From Zingiber officinale (taxonomy: Eukaryota > Streptophyta > Magnoliopsida > Zingiberales > Zingiberaceae): a stretch of 64,000 bases of DNA. The stretch is taken from the NCBI RefSeq assembly GCF_018446385.1, contig NC_055987.1, positions 11,121,705-11,185,704 on the forward strand, in the 5' to 3' direction. The notes below the pieces were generated by a model that made no database searches, was not told where the DNA came from, and was given only the letters and a program-made list of their open reading frames with translations. Below are positions 58,401 through 64,000 of the stretch, one piece after another. Every line of letters starts with the position of its first letter. Position 1 is the first letter of the stretch. The translations under genes were made by a program, and so were the position numbers.

Positions 58401-61400
58401 CTCCTTAAAGACAAGGTTTGTTACTTTATTCTTCCACCCAAACTCAATATCCTCAAAGAACGTTGCAGTTTCCATCTTAAAGATGGTCTTGACTTTGGGA
58501 TCATAAAACTTATAGTCCCGTGATCACTCAAAATATCCAATAAAGTAGTTACTTACTGTTCTGAAGTCCAGTTTCTTTCATGTGGCCGATACAGTCTAGC
58601 CTCAGCCAGACATCCCCAAATATGAAAATGTTGAGACTTGGCTTTCACCTTGTCCAAAGCTCAAAAGGTGTTTTAGTAGCTGTTAAGTAGGTACTCAATT
58701 TAGAATGTAAGCTGTCATCTTTAATGCTTCTTCCCAGAGTGACTCTGGTAAGGTTGAATGACTAACCATACTCCTTACTATATCCTTAAGAGTTTGATTT
58801 CATCATTCAGCTACATCATTCATGCTTGGTGAGCCTGGCATGGTGTACCGTGAGACAATTCTACACTTCTCTAGGTATTGAGTAAAAGGTCCTGGATGTT
58901 GCTTACCTGAACCGTCATATCTATCATAGTATTCACCACCACGATCAGATCTGACTTTCTTAATTCTTTTGTTGAGTTAATTCTCGACTTCAATCTTAAA
59001 TGATTTGAAAACATCCAATGTTTGCGCCTTTTCATAAATAAGAAACAGGTATGCATATCTAGAATAATCATCAATGAATGATACAAAATATTGTTGACCA
59101 TTACAAGAAGGTGTTGGAAATGGTCCACAAATATCCGTATGTATCAATTCCAATACTTCTGTGGCTGTATATGCACCTTCTTTCTTTCTTTTGGTCTATT
59201 TACCTTTAATGCATTCAACACAAATATTTAGGCCTGTAAAATTAATGGAGTGTAAAATTCCATCTGATACAAGTCGTTCAACTCTATTTCTAGAGATGTG
59301 TCCTAAACGTTTGTGTCATAAGGCACTTGACTTTTAATTATTAAATTTGCGCTTAGTAACACGTGATTCCACATTCAGAGTTTCAATATAAGAAGCATTT
59401 ATATCAAGCATATATAGATTGCCATAAATTATAAGTGAACTGGTTCCAACAACAGTAGAATTAATAGATAAAATGAACTGACCATTTCTAAATAATGAAC
59501 AACAATAACCTAATTTGTCCAAATTAAAAACAGAAATCAAATTTCGTCAAAATGACGGTACAACAAAAGTATCTATTAAGTCTAAATAATAACCGGTGCT
59601 TAACAACAATCTAAAATGCCCTATTGTTTCCACTTCAACTGACTTGTCATCACCTACATAAATGCATCTTTCAACACCACTTGGTTTTCAGCAGCTCAGG
59701 CAACCCTGCATTGAAACACTTATGTTAGTGGTAGCACCGGAGTTTAACCACTAAGTGTTTCTAGGTATTGAAACTAAATTTACTTCAAAACAGACCAAAT
59801 TTAAAAATATATCTTTTTTCACATGCCATGGTACTTAGGACATTCTTTCTTGACATGATCAGGCTCATGATCCTACTTTTGTTTCTTCACATAAGGACCT
59901 TTCTTGCCCTTATCTATAGGGGTGCTTGCCAAATAGGCTATTTCAACCTTGTTTTGCTTCAACCTCTCTTCCTCTTGAACACATAAGAAATGAGTTCATT
60001 AAGAGTCCATTTCTCCCTTTGACAGTTATAATTGATCTGAAACTGACTGAATTGGTTCGGAAGAGAAATAAGCACTAAATGCACAAGCATGTCGTTCGAC
60101 AATATAAGGTTAAGTGCCTTCAACTTTGATGCAGGTGGGAAAACTCCATGATGTATTCTCGAACATTTTCCTTGCCTTTATACTTCATGGAAATCTAGCT
60201 TTTCAAAATTGTGCTTGTTTTTGCCTTATCACTTTTGGCAAAGTGTTTCTCAATCACATCGAGATATTTTTTAGCTTTGGTGACACTATTAGACACTGCA
60301 CCTTTAAAAGTCTCAGGTATACTGCATTTGATGATTATAAGACTCATGCGGTTAGAGCAATCACACTTCTCGTATTTAGCCCTCTATTTAGAGGAACTAA
60401 TATTTGTAGAAATAGTGGCCTGCTCTGTCCTAAGCACAAGATCTAGATTCATGCAACCAAGAACAATAAGAATGTTCTCCTTCCAATCCTTAAAATTTAT
60501 ACCATTAAGGATCGACACTGAACTTAAGTTAGCAGAAATAGTAGCAACATTTGCTGAAAAGAGAACATAAGAATTATGACATAAATAACATGCTCATTTG
60601 AATCAATTAAAATAAATGGTAAAACCCATCTAAAGATACCTAGTGCAACAACAATATTAAGTCTTTGGACATTAATATTATTTGCAATTGGTACTCTTGC
60701 TGTAATAATCAAACACTAACAATAATGCATGACAAATAATAAACCTATCTTTGGGTCAATTTAATATATTCATGAAAAATAACAAATAAATCCTTATAAT
60801 TGTTATGTGTTTATTATCACAAGTAAATGTATAATTTGTTAAGTATAAATCTTCCTTTGGGTCAACTAATACTCACATAAATATACACATTTATACTTTA
60901 TTTAATACCTCAATAATATCTCAATATTTCAATTAAAATTAAATTCAAATAATAGAGGTCACTTTGGTGACATATAATTCAAATTTAATTTAATTTAATT
61001 TAAAATAATAGATATTAATAGAACCCATATAATCCAATTAAATTAATATTATAAAATAATTTAATTAAATTATTTTATCCAAATAATAAATTTAATGGAT
61101 TATCATTAAAGGGAATACAATAAGGGTAATTATGTCAAATGAGCAATTATGTTACTTATATAAGTGTTACGTGTAATATTCTAAATTCAAAAAAATTATG
61201 AAATTAATGGCAAAAAATGTGGTAGTTGGTTTCCTCTCCAAAATATATCAAAATTACCAATTTGAAACCACGTCCTGAAATCAAAAACACGTCTTTTTGA
61301 AACCAACGCTTTTTTTTTAAAATCAAAAGTTCCCAAAAGACCTAACTTTCTCAAACAACACCATTGTTCATTGTCTCTCCTGATGCAACCGTTCCTTCCG

Positions 61401-64000
61401 GCCGCCGAGAAAAAAAAAACAAACACCGGAGCCGACATTTGAAATCGGCTAAGGATTTGGCCAATGTATACTCTATTATGATAGCTCATACCACAATCGA
61501 ATTTCCCCAATTTTATGCTTCATTCCATGCCAACCATGACCTAGAATACAATGATGATGAATAAGCGATGGGCATACATAATAGTAGGCATATTATAAAC
61601 AAAACAGAATAATTTCTTAAGAATTGGAAATAGATTGCTCTGATACCAATTGAAGAAAATGGGTTGAGAAATTTCAACGTAAAATCCTAAACTCTATTCA
61701 ATTTTTAAGAAATAAACAAAATGATTAGAATTGCAGAAGCGTACCAGCATCCATAGTTTGCCGTCGATTTGGATGATGATCTTCAATTTACAGATTTCTG
61801 AATATTCAGAGAGTTTTGTCGATGGGATACAAAACATAAAAGTTATCTGTAAACTGAGACCATACCCCTTATTTATAGAAGCATAAGGTTGTTTATTTCT
61901 AATTTGGCCCCTCAACAAATTAGAAATTGCACATAGTATCCACATTATTATATTCATAACAATTAAGCCCTTAAGTCATATTCCTTAATTATAAATTTGA
62001 CCACTTTGATTATGACTTATTTAGATGGTGACATTAGACATTTATAATTACAATTATGACCCCAAAATTATGATACTGGATTGTAGCTGACTGGCTGTTG
62101 GTGTTTTGTAGAGACACTAGATTTCAAGTTCTTGTTGAAGCCCAAGAACAACACAGGGACGTGCGTGGTGGAGGAGGGGCAGAACCGGCTTCTCACGGGA
62201 GGGGCGTTGGAGGAGGGGGATTCGAGGCCGGCACTTTTCAAGATTGGCGATGATGAGGTGCTCGAGTTTAGGGTGTTCATCAAGGTCGACATTTTGTCCC
62301 CGTTTGATCTTGCTGCAAGCTGGAGAGCTTATCAGGAAAATATCGAACCATCGAGAGTTCGAGGGATTCCGGATGTCAGTATCAACGTAGCGGTGGAGGT
62401 ACTTTTGGAAGTAACGGCATTTTAATCAATTATCTACTGCTAGCTTAGATATGAGTGGTTCTTCATTACCTGTCGTCCTTTTATTACCTCAGGTCATAAT
62501 GATTTGATATGTGTGACTGTTGCATTATTGTATAACGTAATATAACCTTAAATAACAATTCTGCTGTCTGTCAGTTTAGATAATGCTGTTTTTTAGGAGG
62601 TATTGAAGGATGCTAATACTGGTTTATGGAGGTCTTACAGAATGCTAATGTTGGTTTTTTAAGCATTCAGAATGGTCTGCCTATAGCGATATTCAGATTC
62701 TAGTTAGTGTCTGTTGACAACTGCTTGTAACAATTTTCAGATGGATTTCTCCAGACTTTGGCTTTTGGTAGTGTTTGCATTTGAAATAATCTGGATACTA
62801 ATTTTTCATATGTTGCATATCGATTCTCTAGTGTGATACTTACAGATGGTAAAAAGCAACTGCAAATTCAATAATTGGAAGTTTATAGATTTTTGCTTGA
62901 ATTTACTTATTTTAGATATAATAATTTATGGTGATATTATTTTATGTATTAGGTATCTCCTCTCTCAAGTTTCGTATTGATATTCTCATCCTTGTCTCTC
63001 TTGATTACTACCAATTAGCATTTTTTGTATGCTTGCTGCAATTTCACACTCATCCATTCTTCCTACCAGAATGGTTCAACGCCCACTTTGGAGCTTGATT
63101 TAGAACACTATGTTGTTCCAGCACCCTCTTCCATTGTTGATGATGCTTATGCAGCTAACTTGACAGAGACACCAAGATCATTATCTAATAGGAATTTCTC
63201 CAAATATGATGCCTCAACTGGTGATTCATATGGCTCAAATAAAGCTGGTGACTCCTCTAACCATCGTGAGGTACTGACTTGCAACCCTTTTGTAGTTCTG
63301 AGAATGAGATATCCTTTCATTAGGAACATAAAGACATTTTCTGGCCTGAATATATATGCTCACACCATTGCATGCACTGTCTTTCTTGTAAAGGCAGGAG
63401 TAAAATGTTTTTTAAGTGATACTCAAACCCTTTCAGTTTCAGTTATCTAGTTACCAGTTTATTTCAGAAATTTATCAATTTGTTTTCCCTTGACATCAAT
63501 CTTTCCTTATGTTCGATCTTTCTAAATTTTGTATCATTTCTAATTCTGTCTGCTTGATAATATTTTGTTCTTCTGACATAGTTAACCTTATTTTCAGTGA
63601 GTACTACTAATTTGATTGATAAACTCGCATTCCTTCTATTATTTTCTTTTATTTTTTTCTCAGGACATGGATACTTTTATCTCAGATCCTCCTGAACTTC
63701 TTCCAGTTCCTGGTATGGTAGAGTCGAAGTCAGTTGGCGCATTCTCACCAGTGCCAAAGCAAGATGGTCAGAAAGGACTCTTTGTCGATAGGGGTGTTGG
63801 CTCTCCTAGACTTGTTAAATCAGCTAGCGGAGGCACATTCACATTTGATCTCAAATTGGACAGTGAAACAAAGGTTTATTCAGGCATAAATAATCCTTCT
63901 GTCTATTGGAGAAAATCACTGTTGGCATTCTGCATTTGTAATTAATTTCTTTCAATATTAGTTGATCTATTGGTTTTCTAGTTAGTGTGCTCATTGCAAA
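55454..64000 (+). CDS. F2KP: 6-phosphofructo-2-kinase/fructose-2,6-bisphosphatase (F2KP), 5' half
   Basis: Bifunctional cytosolic enzyme that makes and breaks fructose-2,6-bisphosphate, a regulator of sucrose synthesis and carbon partitioning. Visible exons: 55454-55615, 55716-55779, 62112-62398, 63070-63270 and 63664-63873, together 308 codons in one open frame, leading out of the window. Residues 1 to about 145 form the plant-specific N-terminal starch-binding-like (CBM20) domain: MGTGASRNSD, GQLYVALKMENFKVRGD, ETLDFKFLLKPKN, VEEGQNRLLTGG and SPFDLAASWRAY. VRGIPDVSIN, LELDLEHYVVPAP and VDRGVGSPRLVKSASGG match the plant F2KP linker, where regulatory phosphorylation occurs. The kinase and phosphatase domains lie beyond the right edge. 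Intron 2 is 6.3 kb because of an antisense copia insertion. No damage was seen in the exons. Confidence 0.93.
55841..56159 (-). repeat. 3' LTR of the intronic copia element
   Basis: Plus-strand start TGAAGAAAATGGGTTGAG. It shares GGATACAAAA and TTATAATTACAATTATGACC with the partner LTR and is about 100 bp shorter through internal indels. Confidence 0.85.
56900..60600 (-). pseudogene. gag-pol remains of the intronic copia element
   Basis: In minus-strand order: weak gag-like text between about 60.6 and 59.8 kb; integrase-like fragments at about 59.5-58.6 kb; reverse transcriptase at 58.16-57.43 kb (ARLVAKGYTQ-like text, YVDDILLATNDIGM, YFEMKDLGNVYFVLGIQ); then RNase H-side text at 57.2-56.9 kb (NPRMDHWKVAKRVMRYLKRT). 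The frames are broken many times. A fossil with no host function visible. Confidence 0.75.
61636..61648 (-). other. Primer-binding site of the intronic copia element
   Basis: On the minus strand TGGTATCAGAGCA, the standard plant copia primer site complementary to initiator methionine tRNA, two bases inside the 5' LTR. Confidence 0.9.
61651..62075 (-). repeat. 5' LTR of the intronic copia element
   Basis: Starts TGAAGAAAATGGGTTGAG on the plus strand and ends AAAATTATGATA. It lies 36 bp upstream of F2KP exon 3, so it directly adjoins the splice acceptor region. Confidence 0.85.

Larger units (their letters stand above)
55841..62075 (-). mobile_element. Ty1/copia retrotransposon in F2KP intron 2, full-length, broken
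   Basis: Minus-strand element with a 5' LTR at 61651-62075 and a 3' LTR at 55841-56159, flanked on both sides by CTGGA (55836-55840 and 62076-62080). The primer site TGGTATCAGAGCA (complementary to initiator Met-tRNA) lies on the minus strand at 61636-61648, next to the 5' LTR. The purine tract AGTGGGAGAT precedes the 3' LTR. Remains of gag, integrase, reverse transcriptase (GCKWIFKTKRDS, YVDDILLATNDIGM) and RNase H are spread from about 60.5 to 56.9 kb. There are many breaks (more than ten). LTRs differ at about a tenth of sites plus indels, so the insertion is several million years old. Confidence 0.93.

Overview
This is nuclear DNA from a flowering plant. It holds spliced genes with GT-AG introns, LTR retrotransposons of plant lineages, an Au-type SINE, and PIF/Harbinger and hAT DNA transposons. 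The coding starts of the pyruvate decarboxylase, TBL and F2KP genes are very GC-rich, as in commelinid monocots. The repeat style (LTRs full of ATCGAT and GGCGCCTCC words) makes me suspect Zingiberales, but that is a guess. No rRNA, tRNA, organelle, bacterial or CRISPR sequence was seen.

Layout. 1-11.37 kb: an old, eroded Ty3/gypsy Tat-type retrotransposon on the minus strand. It runs off the left edge and carries a large GC-rich, proline/serine-rich antisense coding block. 12.0-12.2 kb: an Au SINE with a perfect 14-bp target duplication. 12.66-15.27 kb (-): an eight-exon plastid-type omega-3 fatty acid desaturase (FAD7/8-like) that is damaged and called a pseudogene. 15.6-17.0 kb: a diverged AT-rich tandem array. 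17.11-23.68 kb (+): a fairly young Ty1/copia element with both LTRs, then a 447-bp tandem duplication that carries two long hairpins. 24.6-33 kb: copia LTR relics, one certain solo LTR (27.4-29.2 kb) and a degraded hAT transposon (29.7-32.9 kb). 33.6-34.4 kb: an LTR-like relic just upstream of the next gene.

34.93-38.34 kb (+): an intact 13-exon asparagine synthetase. 39.83-42.21 kb (+): an intact 5-exon TBL-type polysaccharide O-acetyltransferase. 42.7-50.3 kb: a repeat stack holding a TTA-flanked Harbinger-like element, LTR relics, and a Harbinger element carrying only the Myb/SANT-like ORF1, interrupted by a solo copia LTR. 50.58-53.56 kb (-): an intact 6-exon pyruvate decarboxylase with a hAT-like MITE in intron 4. 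54.7-55.2 kb: a second hAT-like MITE. From 55.45 kb to the right edge (+): the 5' half of F2KP (6-phosphofructo-2-kinase/fructose-2,6-bisphosphatase), whose second intron is swollen to 6.3 kb by a complete-length antisense copia element.

The four intact or apparently intact host genes touch primary metabolism (Asn synthesis, fermentation, Fru-2,6-P2 signalling) and wall acetylation. Nothing suggests they form a gene cluster. PDC and F2KP are divergently transcribed across about 1.9 kb. No convincing new biological system was found. The most notable items are the layered insertions, the Harbinger ORF1-only element, the antisense gene of the Tat element and the double-hairpin duplication.
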